DNA of 64,000 nucleotides, from assembly GCF_011516645.4 (NCBI RefSeq), contig NZ_CP088285.1, forward strand, positions 3,366,501-3,430,500, written 5' to 3'. This document shows, piece after piece, positions 1 through 8,554 of the stretch. The notes below the pieces were generated by a model. It made no database searches and was not told the DNA's origin. It worked only from the letters and a program-made list of their open reading frames with translations. Position 1 is the stretch's first letter. Each line of letters starts with the position of its first letter. Both the position numbers and the translations under genes were made by a program. This stretch comes from Bradyrhizobium septentrionale (GTDB lineage Bacteria; Pseudomonadota; Alphaproteobacteria; Rhizobiales; Xanthobacteraceae).

Positions 1-236
1 TGCTGGACGAGCCGACCGGCGGCATGAGCCTCGAGGAGCGCCGCGTCACCGGCGAGCTGCTGCAGCCGATCAAGCAGCATTGCTCGCTCGTCATTGTCGA
101 ACACGACCTCGATTTCATCCGCGACATCTGCGACCGCCTCACCGTGCTCGACCAGGGCAAGGTGCTGGCGTCGGGCACCGTCGCGGAAATCCAGGCCAAC
201 AAGAGTGTCCAGGAGATTTATCTTCGCCGTGCCTGA
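1..236 (+). CDS. ABC transporter ATP-binding protein, LivG/UrtD-like (5' truncated)
   Basis: The reading frame is open from the window edge (codons in phase with position 3) and ends at TGA 234-236. Only the C-terminal part is present. It starts inside Walker B (LDEPTGGM), followed by the switch-histidine segment VIVEHDLDFI and the ending VQEIYLRRA. Family knowledge: LivG- and UrtD-type ATPases energise uptake of branched-chain amino acids, amides or urea at the inner membrane, working with a LivF/UrtE partner. That partner follows directly and overlaps by 8 bp. The Walker A region and any permease genes lie outside the window, so the substrate cannot be assigned. Confidence 0.85.
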   Translation, partial: LDEPTGGMSLEERRVTGELLQPIKQHCSLVIVEHDLDFIRDICDRLTVLDQGKVLASGTVAEIQANKSVQEIYLRRA

Positions 237-930
237 CCAGTCCTTCCTCGATATCAGGCATCTCGATGCCGGTTATGGCCGCAGCCAGGTTCTGTTCGAT
301 GTCAACATCGGCATTCCCTGGCGCGGCGGCGTCGCGGTGCTCGGCCGCAACGGCGCCGGCAAGACCACGCTGATGAAGACCATCGTCGGCGAGCTCGCAA
401 GCTCGCAAGGCGAATTGTTCTTCGACGGCCGCGACATCACCCGGCGCCGCACCGAGGAGCGGGTGCGCTCCGGCATCGGCTATGTACCGCAGGAGCATTC
501 GGTGTTCGCCCGCCTTTCGGTGCGCGACAATCTCGCGGTCGGCTCGCTGTCCAATTCGGATGCCAGCGCGGTCGATCGCGTGCTGGCGATCTTCCCGAAG
601 CTCGGCCAGCGCCTCGACCAGCCGGCCGGCACGCTGTCCGGCGGCGAACGCAAGATGCTGGCGATCGGCCGCGCCATGCTCGGCAATCCAAGACTGCTGC
701 TGCTGGACGAGCCGACCGAAGGCGTCTGGATCGGCGTCATCGAGGAGATCACCGAGCGGCTGATCGAGCTCGCCAAGAGCATTTCGGTCGTGATCGTCGA
801 GCAGCATCTCGACCTCGCGCTGCGCGTCGCCGACTATGCCTATGTGCTGGACCGCGGCCGCGTCGCGCTGCAGGGCGGCGCGGGCGAGGTGCGCAACGAT
901 CCGGAACTGCTGCGGTATCTGGCGCCGTAG
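229..930 (+). CDS. ABC transporter ATP-binding protein, LivF/UrtE-like
   Basis: A 233-residue ATPase with Walker A GRNGAGKTT, Q-loop VPQEHSVF, signature LSGGERKM, Walker B LLLDEPTEG and switch His in VIVEQHLDLAL. This is the normal length for the short LivF/UrtE ATPases. I chose GTG 229 because AGGAG (211-215) precedes it and because the frame upstream only overlaps the previous gene. The start overlaps the stop of the LivG-like gene by 8 bp, which suggests translational coupling. The segment after EPTEG (VWIGVIEEI) differs from the usual proline-containing LivF version. It should form the heterodimeric ATPase with its neighbour; the substrate (amino acids, amides or urea) is not resolved. 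Confidence 0.9.
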   Translation: MPDQSFLDIRHLDAGYGRSQVLFDVNIGIPWRGGVAVLGRNGAGKTTLMKTIVGELASSQGELFFDGRDITRRRTEERVRSGIGYVPQEHSVFARLSVRDNLAVGSLSNSDASAVDRVLAIFPKLGQRLDQPAGTLSGGERKMLAIGRAMLGNPRLLLLDEPTEGVWIGVIEEITERLIELAKSISVVIVEQHLDLALRVADYAYVLDRGRVALQGGAGEVRNDPELLRYLAP

Positions 931-993
931 AATCCGTGGTTCCACAGGAACGAACGGCTCCGGCTGCCGTTGGGCAGCGGGAGGAGTTCATCC

Positions 994-1224
994 ATGCGTT
1001 ATCTTTCGATCGTAGCTCTTAGTGCTGTTGCCATGATGAGCAGCGGCGCCGCGCTGGCGCAGCATTCCGGCACCAAGGCGGAACAGAATGCGTGCTCGCG
1101 CGATGCACAGCGCTTCTGCCGAAAAGACCTCGGCAACGACGGCGCCGTGCAGAACTGTCTGCAGATGAAGCGGGCCAGCCTGAGCTCCAGCTGCAAGAAG
1201 GTCTTTGAAAGCCACGGCATGTAG
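994..1224 (+). CDS. Small exported cysteine-rich repeat protein
   Basis: A 76-residue protein beginning at ATG 994 after a GAGGAG ribosome-binding site (981-986). Residues 1-23 are a typical Sec signal peptide ending in ALAQ. The mature part has four cysteines in a pattern of CSRDAQRFC, then two more near the C-terminus, resembling the cysteine-rich (GLG1-type) repeat found in many short rhizobial periplasmic proteins. The cysteines probably form disulphides in the periplasm. No enzymatic motif is visible and the function is unknown. It is convergent with the NTF2-like gene downstream. Confidence 0.75.
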   Translation: MRYLSIVALSAVAMMSSGAALAQHSGTKAEQNACSRDAQRFCRKDLGNDGAVQNCLQMKRASLSSSCKKVFESHGM

Positions 1225-1263
1225 CCGTCACCGGCCAGCGCAGTCGCAAGTCTTCTTACGCGG

Positions 1264-1659
1264 TCAACGCGTCGGCGTTCCGCCGACGTGCTCGACAAGG
1301 TGTGCGCGCGACGGCGACGGCTCGAACCGGTCGGCGAAATACTGCGTTTCGTGCACCACCTGGCCGTCGCGGAATTCCATGATGCTCACCGTGTAGGACG
1401 GGATGCCGTCATAGGTCAGCACGAATTCGGTGACCCAGAGGTCGCCGCCACCGATCATGCGCTGGATCGTGAAGCGCTTCCTGTTCGGCTGCACCGTGCG
1501 GCTCTGTTGAATGTTGCGCCGGCCGCGGATTCGCTCGCCCGATTGCGGATAATCAAGCACAGCATCCGCGTGGTAGATCTCATGCTCGCGCGCGAAATCG
1601 CTCGCGTCCGACGCCTCCCAATGGCGCTGCAGCGCCGCCCGCACGGTTCGATCATCCAT
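1264..1659 (-). CDS. NTF2/SnoaL-like family protein
   Basis: A 131-residue protein starting at ATG (complement 1657-1659), with GGGAGG just upstream on the minus strand. An upstream extension of the open frame runs into a dispersed repeat and is unlikely to be translated. The sequence fits the SnoaL/NTF2-like cone fold: an N-terminal helix, YHADAVLDYPQSGERIRG, a central strand region, and ending FRDGQVVHETQYFADRF. Members are small enzymes or ligand-binding proteins. No catalytic set can be assigned here, so the substrate is unknown. Confidence 0.75.
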   Translation of the reverse strand: MDDRTVRAALQRHWEASDASDFAREHEIYHADAVLDYPQSGERIRGRRNIQQSRTVQPNRKRFTIQRMIGGGDLWVTEFVLTYDGIPSYTVSIMEFRDGQVVHETQYFADRFEPSPSRAHLVEHVGGTPTR

Positions 1660-1770
1660 CGCAACCTCCCGGCTGTGCCTCGTGTCGCATCTCACGATCG
1701 TCTGCGCGTGATTGGCAAGAGGAATGTGGTGGCGATGGGTGACGATGATGCGAGGCCGCCGCTGTTCCGC

Positions 1771-1875
1771 TGTCATTCCGGGGCTCGCGAAGCGAGAGCC
1801 CGGAATCCATTGGGCCGCAATGTTGGTGGATGAATGGATTCCGGGCTCAGCCCTGCGGGCTGCCCCGGAATGACA
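1771..1875. repeat. Dispersed palindromic repeat (TGTCATTCCGGGG family)
   Basis: A 105-bp element bounded by a perfect 13-bp inverted repeat (TGTCATTCCGGGG at the left, its complement at the right). Each half contains a further short palindrome (GGCTCGCGAAGCGAGAGCC; GGCTCAGCCCTGCGGGCTG, imperfect). It lies in the non-coding gap 1660-2566. Its architecture is that of a non-autonomous, REP/BIME-like intergenic element; no gene is encoded. Confidence 0.7.
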
Positions 1876-2011
1876 GTGAGGTGAGCGCGTGGCGTGGGCT
1901 CCCTCACGCGCGCGTGCCACTGAGTTGCCCGACGGCGCAAGCCCCCGCGACAAAAATATTTCGCTTTATCAGAAGTGCAACTCAGTGTATGAATCGTCCG
2001 TCTCACCCGAT

Positions 2012-2345
2012 CGAGGGGCGCTGCGCATCGTCACGGGTGTTGTGGTGAGATGCGGTGGACGCCGAGCGTGCAGTCGACGAATGTGCGTGAAGCGGACGGT
2101 GAAGTCGTGTGGTCCTGACGCCCTAGCGGCAGGTGTCTCGTCGCAACACGCGAAGGCGTGATGCGAGGGCGGTGACAAGCAAGCCCAGTCTCGCCGGGGA
2201 GAGCACGAAGTAAGCCGTAACCCATCGCGCAGGGAAAGCCGGGATGTTTCCGGTTACACCTGTGGTCCTACCCCCGTGCTTTCTACCTTTGCACGGGGCC
2301 CATGGGTGCGATCGGCACCCGGCTTTCCCTGCGCCCTCTGCTTTC
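2012..2345 (+). repeat. Long structured dispersed repeat, copy A
   Basis: About 335 bp that recur, in opposite orientation, at 39945-40285. Shared core blocks include GTGTGGTCCTGACGCCCTAG and GCCCAGTCTCGCCGGGGAGA. Three hairpins are visible: 2142-2165 (CACGC/GCGTG inner stem), a perfect 17-bp stem 2227-2243 with 2318-2334, and inside it an 8-bp stem 2272-2279 with 2291-2298. Where the two copies differ inside stems, the partner base changes too. Open frames across it in several directions look spurious. Confidence 0.8.
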
Positions 2346-2431
2346 AGAGCGGCGAAACGAAATGTAAGACTCGGGCAAATCATGTCGCGAGAATGCGGAT
2401 GTACGTCCCTCGATGCGGCAACAAATTCGAT

Positions 2432-2553
2432 GTCGTCCCGGCGCAAGCCAGGACCCATTACCCCAAATGGCCATTGTTGCGCGACGCTGCGGCCGCGATC
2501 CCGTTCATCACCGAATGCGGTGGTTATCGGTCCTGGCTTTCGCCAGGACGACG
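2432..2553. repeat. Dispersed palindromic repeat (GTCGTCCCGG family), copy 1
   Basis: A 122-bp element starting GTCGTCCCGGCGCAAGCCAG and ending in its near-complement. Related copies lie at 37284-37405 and 38826-38945. This copy is the most diverged: its hairpin stem reads CCAGG where the others have CCGGG, and both arms carry the change. It sits immediately downstream of the L,D-transpeptidase gene. Confidence 0.75.
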
Positions 2554-2566
2554 GGGGGCGCCGCGC

Positions 2567-4045
2567 CTACTTCACCGCCGAGAATCGGGTGTCGAACGAG
2601 TTCGACTGCACCACCGGCGCGGAGCCGGCGAGCTGGGTGCCGGTGGCCGCGGGGGCCGGTGCGGCTGCGGCGGTGTCGGTGACCGACGGTTTTGGCGCGG
2701 GCTTGGCGGCCTGCTCCGGCTCCGCCTTCGGTGCGACGCGAACCACCGATTGCGGCTTGGCCTCGGCGACCTTCGGCTTGGCCGGCGCGGCAGCGGCTGC
2801 AGCCGGCGGTTTGGGCGCGGCGGCCGCCGGGGTCGCGTCAGCGGCGCCACCGATCCCGACCTTGCGGGCAAAGCTGGAGAAGAAGCCTTCGGATTTGTCG
2901 GACGCGTTGGCCGAAGCAACACGGGTGGTGGGCGACGGCGTGGTCGACGACGTCGTCGCCACCACCGGCTGTTCCTGCTGGACCGCCAGATTGGGCCGCG
3001 GCGGATTGACCGTGCCGGGGATCGTGCCCGGCGCGCGCGCCAGCGACATCGACTGCAGCGCCTGGCTGTCGCCGCCTTCGGAGAGACCGGTGTTTCCTTC
3101 CGGAATCTTCGAGGCGAAGATCGCGTTCATGCCGCCGTCGATGCCGGTGTTGAGGCGCGCCACCGGCGTGCCCTTGGAGACGAGCTTGGAGGTCTCGGCG
3201 GCGTCCTGCTGCTCCTTCTCGCGCACGGCGCTCGCGATCTCGTCGGGGATCACATAGGCCGGGCACTTCGCGGAGGCATCGAACACCGGATCGCGCACAG
3301 CGTTCGGTGCCTTGACGGCGTCGAACACGTACTTCTTCTCGCAGAAGTCGACCTTCGGCTCCTGCTTCGTCACCTCGAAATGATCATAGCCTTCCTTGAT
3401 CATCTTCCAGAACGGCATGTTCGGATTGTTGCGGTGCTTGGCCATGTTCACCGGCGTCATCCGGAACGGATAGGCCTGCAGCTGGAACGCCTTCTGGCCG
3501 CCGAAGAACGACTCGCGGCCGAGCGAATAGATTTCCGCGATCTGCTCGTCGGTCATCGCGTAGCAGCCGCGCGACGAGCAGTCGCCATGCACCATCAGTT
3601 GCGAGCCGGTGCGGCCGAGCGCCTTGTCGAACGCGTTGGGATAGCCGGTGTTGAACGACAGGTAATAGGCCGACTGCGGGTTCATCTGGCTCGGGTTGAT
3701 CGAATAGAACCCCTCGGGCGCCTGGCGGTCGCCTTCGCGGACCTTCGGACCGAGGTCGCCCGACCAGCGGCAGATCGGATAGGTCTTCAACAGCGCCATG
3801 CGGCCGGAGCGGTCCTGCTTCCAGATCTCGAGCTCGGCCTCCTGCTTGAACAGGCGGACCAGCATCGGCGACTGCAGATCCATGTCCTTCTCGACCATGG
3901 CGGCGAGGAGTTTTGGCGTGACCGGCTGATTGGCCTTGGCGTTCTGCGCGAGCGAGATCTGGTCGCTGTCACAACCGGCGAGCAAGATGCCCGCGGCGAG
4001 CACCGCCGAGGTCAGAAGCGCGCGTACGAGCGTGCGATGAGTCAA
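2567..4045 (-). CDS. L,D-transpeptidase family lipoprotein (YafK-like)
   Basis: About 492 residues from TTG (complement 4043-4045), which has GGAG eight bases upstream; ATG at 4090 is the alternative. The TTG start gives a good lipoprotein signal (basic n-region, hydrophobic stretch, lipobox LLAGC). The catalytic signature HGDCSSRGCYAM is the YkuD/YafK-type active site with histidine and nucleophilic cysteine. The C-terminal ~200 residues are low-complexity, rich in Ala, Pro and Lys. The family cross-links peptidoglycan or attaches/cleaves lipoproteins in the periplasm. The Pro/Ala tail could span toward the peptidoglycan (inference). Monocistronic, divergent from nothing obvious. Confidence 0.85.
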   Translation of the reverse strand: MTHRTLVRALLTSAVLAAGILLAGCDSDQISLAQNAKANQPVTPKLLAAMVEKDMDLQSPMLVRLFKQEAELEIWKQDRSGRMALLKTYPICRWSGDLGPKVREGDRQAPEGFYSINPSQMNPQSAYYLSFNTGYPNAFDKALGRTGSQLMVHGDCSSRGCYAMTDEQIAEIYSLGRESFFGGQKAFQLQAYPFRMTPVNMAKHRNNPNMPFWKMIKEGYDHFEVTKQEPKVDFCEKKYVFDAVKAPNAVRDPVFDASAKCPAYVIPDEIASAVREKEQQDAAETSKLVSKGTPVARLNTGIDGGMNAIFASKIPEGNTGLSEGGDSQALQSMSLARAPGTIPGTVNPPRPNLAVQQEQPVVATTSSTTPSPTTRVASANASDKSEGFFSSFARKVGIGGAADATPAAAAPKPPAAAAAAPAKPKVAEAKPQSVVRVAPKAEPEQAAKPAPKPSVTDTAAAAPAPAATGTQLAGSAPVVQSNSFDTRFSAVK

Positions 4046-4275
4046 GTCCGAAGCTCCACACCCACCGGGCGTTATTCGCGACCCCAACACGGCGAATATG
4101 CCCTGAAGCCATTGTCTAAAATATTAGCCTTCGACACCCCCAGCTCGCAACCTGAACAGGGGCTGACGGCCCTCACGGTAGCAGGCATGGTTCAAGGAAC
4201 GTTAAAGACCCTGCTCAGGGCCCAATTACGGCAAAATCAGGCGATTTCGGCAAAAAATACGGCGGTTTGGGCGCC

Positions 4276-5238
4276 TCAGCCGAGCTTGCGGCCGATATCG
4301 AGGAACTTCTGGCGGCGCTGTTTGCGAATCGCGTCCGGATCAAGATTTCGTAGGTCGTTGAGCGCCTGGGCGATGGCGTCGCCCGTGGTGGTGATCATCG
4401 CGGCGGGGTCGCGATGAGCGCCGCCCGAGGGCTCCTTCAGGATCTGGTCGATCACGCCGAAGCGCAGCATGTCCTGCGCGGTGATCTTCATGCTGTTGGC
4501 GGCTTCCTGCGCCTTGGTGCCGTCGCGCCACAGGATCGAGGACGCCGCCTCCGGCGAGATCACGCTGTAGATCGCGTGCTCCATCATCAACACGCGGTTC
4601 GCCGTGGTGATGGCGATGGCGCCGCCCGACATGCCTTCGCCGGTGACGATCGCGACATTGGGCACGCCGAGCGACAGGCAGGCGTCGGTCGAGCGTGCGA
4701 TCGCCTCGGCCTGGCCGCGCTCCTCGGCGCCGATGCCGGGATAGGCGCCGGCGGAATCGACGATCGACAGCACCGGGATGCCGAAGCGGTCGGCCATCTC
4801 CATCAGGCGCACCGCCTTGCGGTAGCCTTCGGGGCGCGCCATGCCGAAATTGTGCTTGATGCGGCTGTCGGTGGTGGCGCCCTTCTCCTGGCCGACCACG
4901 CAGATGCTCTCGCCGCGGAAGCGGCCGAAGCCGCCGATCAGGGCCTCGTCGTCGGCGAATTTGCGGTCGCCGGCCATCGGCGTGAATTCGGTGATCAGGC
5001 CGCCAATGAAATCGGTGAAGTGCGGCCGCTGCGGATGCCGCGCCACCAGCGTCTTCTGCCACGGCGTCAGATTGGCATAGAGCTCGGTGAGCGCCTGCGC
5101 CGCCTTGTCCTCGATCCGTGCGACCTCGTCGCCGATGTCGCTGCCGCTTGCGGCAAGCGCACGCAACTCGTCGATCTTGGATTCAAGCTCGGCGACGGGT
5201 TTTTCGAAGTCGAGATAGCTGCGCATCGGGTCGGGCAT
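4276..5238 (-). CDS. accA: Acetyl-CoA carboxylase carboxyltransferase subunit alpha
   Basis: A 320-residue protein of standard AccA length. Start at ATG (complement 5236-5238), giving MPDPMRSYLDFEKPVAELE, the conserved N-terminus of rhizobial AccA; the frame is open further upstream but without conserved sequence. Diagnostic stretches include VVGQEKG, HNFGMARPEGYRKA, DSAGAYPGIGAEERGQ and SPEAASSILWRD. AccA pairs with AccD in the cytoplasm to transfer carboxyl groups from biotin-carrier protein to acetyl-CoA, making malonyl-CoA, the first committed step of fatty acid synthesis. It is followed at a distance by xerD on the same strand upstream. Confidence 0.97.
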   Translation of the reverse strand: MPDPMRSYLDFEKPVAELESKIDELRALAASGSDIGDEVARIEDKAAQALTELYANLTPWQKTLVARHPQRPHFTDFIGGLITEFTPMAGDRKFADDEALIGGFGRFRGESICVVGQEKGATTDSRIKHNFGMARPEGYRKAVRLMEMADRFGIPVLSIVDSAGAYPGIGAEERGQAEAIARSTDACLSLGVPNVAIVTGEGMSGGAIAITTANRVLMMEHAIYSVISPEAASSILWRDGTKAQEAANSMKITAQDMLRFGVIDQILKEPSGGAHRDPAAMITTTGDAIAQALNDLRNLDPDAIRKQRRQKFLDIGRKLG

Positions 5239-5450
5239 CAACTCAATATAGGGAGGAAGGGTGCGAGGGGCGAAGCGGTTTCGGCGTAGAGAAGAGAAGT
5301 TTTGTAACTTCAATCGGTTAACGCGCATCCGGGCAGAATGCACGCTTCGGGATCGCAGGCAGGTGACGCTGTTTCTGCGGAGATGCCGCCGAAGTCAAGA
5401 CGGATGAGGTGAAGGTATCGATGTCCCGAACCGTTCAACGCCCGCCGGAT

Positions 5451-6467
<1,017 letters not shown>

Positions 6468-6472
6468 AGCGC

Positions 6473-6619
6473 CTATTTCTTGAGGAACTTATCCGGCGGG
6501 ATGGTCAGGCTCATTTCCCGCGGCTTAGGGGTCACGAAATTCGCCAGCGCGAAAACGATGCCGTACCCGATCCCGAAAATCACGGCGACGACCGTCAGGA
6601 AGCGGAACAGGCTGGGCAT
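6473..6619 (-). CDS. Conserved small membrane protein, 48 residues
   Basis: ATG complement 6617-6619 to TAG complement 6473-6475. The product begins MPSLFRFLTVVAVIFGIGYG and continues through one hydrophobic segment (residues 4-27) to a charged tail containing PREMSLTIPPDKF. Codon use matches neighbouring genes and the stop is five bases before xerD. I recall similar short proteins upstream of xerD in other Rhizobiales, which supports it being real. The function is unknown; the topology suggests a single-pass inner-membrane protein with the C-terminus outside. Confidence 0.75.
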   Translation of the reverse strand: MPSLFRFLTVVAVIFGIGYGIVFALANFVTPKPREMSLTIPPDKFLKK

Positions 6620-6766
6620 GGAGGCGACTCAGGCGGCGAATTAACCAATGAAATCATCCAACATGTTCCCCGCGCCGTTGCACAAGAGTCGCTGGTAACG
6701 GTGTCGTCGGGGGTAGTATAGGTGGCTCGAATTCTGAACAATTCGTCCCAATATCCGAGCTTTTTG

Positions 6767-7399
6767 ATGTCCGACGCAGCCGTACCGGCGCCCACCCACC
6801 CGACCCTGGAGGCCGACATCGCGGCCGCGCTGGGGACGCGGTCGATCGTGCTGGTCGGCATGATGGGGGCCGGCAAATCGACCATCGGCCGGCGGGTGGC
6901 GGCGCGGCTCAAGCTGCCGTTCACCGATGCCGACACCGAGATCGAGGCGGCGGCCGGCATGACGATCCCGGAGATCTTCGAGACCCATGGCGAGCCTTAT
7001 TTTCGCGACGGCGAGGCGCGGGTGATCGCCCGCATCCTCGACAGCGGCCCGATCGTGCTGGCGACCGGCGGCGGCGCCTTCATGCGCGAGGAGACCCGCA
7101 ATCGGATCCGCGACCGCGCGATCTCGATCTGGCTCAAGGCCGACAGTGATATCATCATGCGCCGGGTCCGCCGCCGCGCCGATCGTCCGCTGCTGCACAC
7201 CGCCGACCCGGAGGCGACCGTCAACCGGTTGCTCAGCGAGCGCGAGCCGGTTTACCAGAACGCCGACCTGACGATCGCCTCGCGCGACGTGCCGCACGAC
7301 CGTATCGTCGACGAATGTCTCGAGGCCCTGCATGCGCATCTGTGCGGCGTGCGCCCGGCCGACGAGCCACCATCTGATGGATTGAACGCGACCTCATGA
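6767..7399 (+). CDS. aroK: Shikimate kinase
   Basis: A 210-residue kinase. Walker A GMMGAGKST lies at residues 31-39, and shikimate-binding elements DADTEIE, FRDGE and ATGGGAF and the lid RRRADRPLL follow. ATG 6767 (MSDAAVP) was chosen over GTG 6722 because related proteins begin with MSD and little conserved sequence lies before it. It phosphorylates the 3-hydroxyl of shikimate with ATP in the chorismate pathway. Its stop overlaps the start of aroB by four bases (ATGA), the usual aroKB coupling. Confidence 0.95.
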   Translation: MSDAAVPAPTHPTLEADIAAALGTRSIVLVGMMGAGKSTIGRRVAARLKLPFTDADTEIEAAAGMTIPEIFETHGEPYFRDGEARVIARILDSGPIVLATGGGAFMREETRNRIRDRAISIWLKADSDIIMRRVRRRADRPLLHTADPEATVNRLLSEREPVYQNADLTIASRDVPHDRIVDECLEALHAHLCGVRPADEPPSDGLNATS

Positions 7400-8538
7400 C
7401 TGCGCCCTTGAAACATTCCGCCTCCGTTACCGTCGACGTCGCGCTCGGCGACCGCGCCTATGACATCGTCATCGGCCGCGACGTGCTGCAGTCGCTGGGC
7501 GAGCGCGTCGCGGCGCTGCGGCCCGGCGTGCGGACCGCCATCGTCACCGACCGCACCGTCGCGAAACATTGGCTGGAGCCGGCCGAGGCGTCGCTCAAAG
7601 CTGCAGGCGTGCCGACCTCGCGGATCGTCGTCGAGGAGGGCGAGGGCTCGAAGAGCTATGCCACCTTGACGCAGGTCAGCGAAGCACTGGTCGCGGCCAA
7701 GATCGAGCGCAACGATCTGGTGATCGCGCTCGGCGGCGGCGTGGTCGGCGATCTCGCCGGCTTCGCGGCCGCGATCCTGCGCCGTGGCGTCGATTTCGTG
7801 CAGGTGCCGACCTCGCTGCTGGCGCAGGTCGATTCCTCCGTCGGCGGCAAGACTGGCATCAACTCGCCGCAGGGCAAGAACCTGATCGGCGCGTTCCACC
7901 AGCCGGTGCTTGTCATCGCCGATACGTCAGTGCTCGACACGCTGTCGCCGCGCCAGTTTCGCGCCGGCTACGCCGAGGTCGCGAAATACGGCATTCTCGG
8001 CGATGAGGCCCTCTTCGCCTGGCTCGAGAAGAACCACGCCGACATCTTCGCAGGCGGCGCCGGGCGCGAGCACGCGATCGCAACCTCCTGCCGTGCCAAG
8101 GCCGCGATCGTCTCCCGCGACGAGCGCGAGACCGGCGAGCGCGCGCTGCTCAATCTCGGCCACACCTTCGGCCACGCGCTGGAAGCTGCGACCGGCTTCT
8201 CCGACCGCCTGTTCCATGGCGAGGGCGTCTCGGTCGGCATGGTGCTATCAGCTGAATTCTCGGCGCAGCTCGGCATGATTTCGTCCGACGATGCTACCCG
8301 CATCGCGCGTCATCTATCCGCGGTAGGATTGCCAACGCGGCTGCAGGATATCGCGGGCTTCACGCAGGAAGGTCTTGCCGACGCCGACGCGCTGCTGGCG
8401 CTGATGGCGCAGGACAAGAAGGTCAAGCGCGGCAAGCTCACCTTCATCCTGCTGGAGGCCGTCGGCCGCGCCGTGATCGCCAACAATGTCGAGCCACAGC
8501 TGGTGCGTGATTTCCTGCAAGCCAAGCTGAAGGCCTAA
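7396..8538 (+). CDS. aroB: 3-dehydroquinate synthase
   Basis: A 380-residue protein. The NAD-binding glycine motif ALGGGVVGDLAGFAAAILRR is at about residues 114-133. Zinc and substrate-binding stretches follow: VDSSVGGKTGIN, GYAEVAKYG, NLGHTFGHALE and HGEGVSVGM. It converts DAHP to 3-dehydroquinate using NAD+ and a divalent metal, step two of the shikimate pathway. It overlaps aroK by four bases, and a CorC/HlyC-type gene follows after 16 bp, so the three probably form one operon. This gene order is common in alphaproteobacteria. Confidence 0.97.
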   Translation: MTAPLKHSASVTVDVALGDRAYDIVIGRDVLQSLGERVAALRPGVRTAIVTDRTVAKHWLEPAEASLKAAGVPTSRIVVEEGEGSKSYATLTQVSEALVAAKIERNDLVIALGGGVVGDLAGFAAAILRRGVDFVQVPTSLLAQVDSSVGGKTGINSPQGKNLIGAFHQPVLVIADTSVLDTLSPRQFRAGYAEVAKYGILGDEALFAWLEKNHADIFAGGAGREHAIATSCRAKAAIVSRDERETGERALLNLGHTFGHALEAATGFSDRLFHGEGVSVGMVLSAEFSAQLGMISSDDATRIARHLSAVGLPTRLQDIAGFTQEGLADADALLALMAQDKKVKRGKLTFILLEAVGRAVIANNVEPQLVRDFLQAKLKA

Positions 8539-8554
8539 ACCACGGATCAAGCCA

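Noticed and set aside
2276..4417. A 713-codon plus-strand open frame
   Set aside because: Antisense to the L,D-transpeptidase, which has a lipobox and catalytic motif; the plus-strand product is Arg/Gly-rich with no domain.
5239..5343. A longer AccA N-terminus starting at 5343
   Set aside because: The extra residues are basic and unlike any AccA; the conserved start MPDPMRSYLDFEKP is at 5238.
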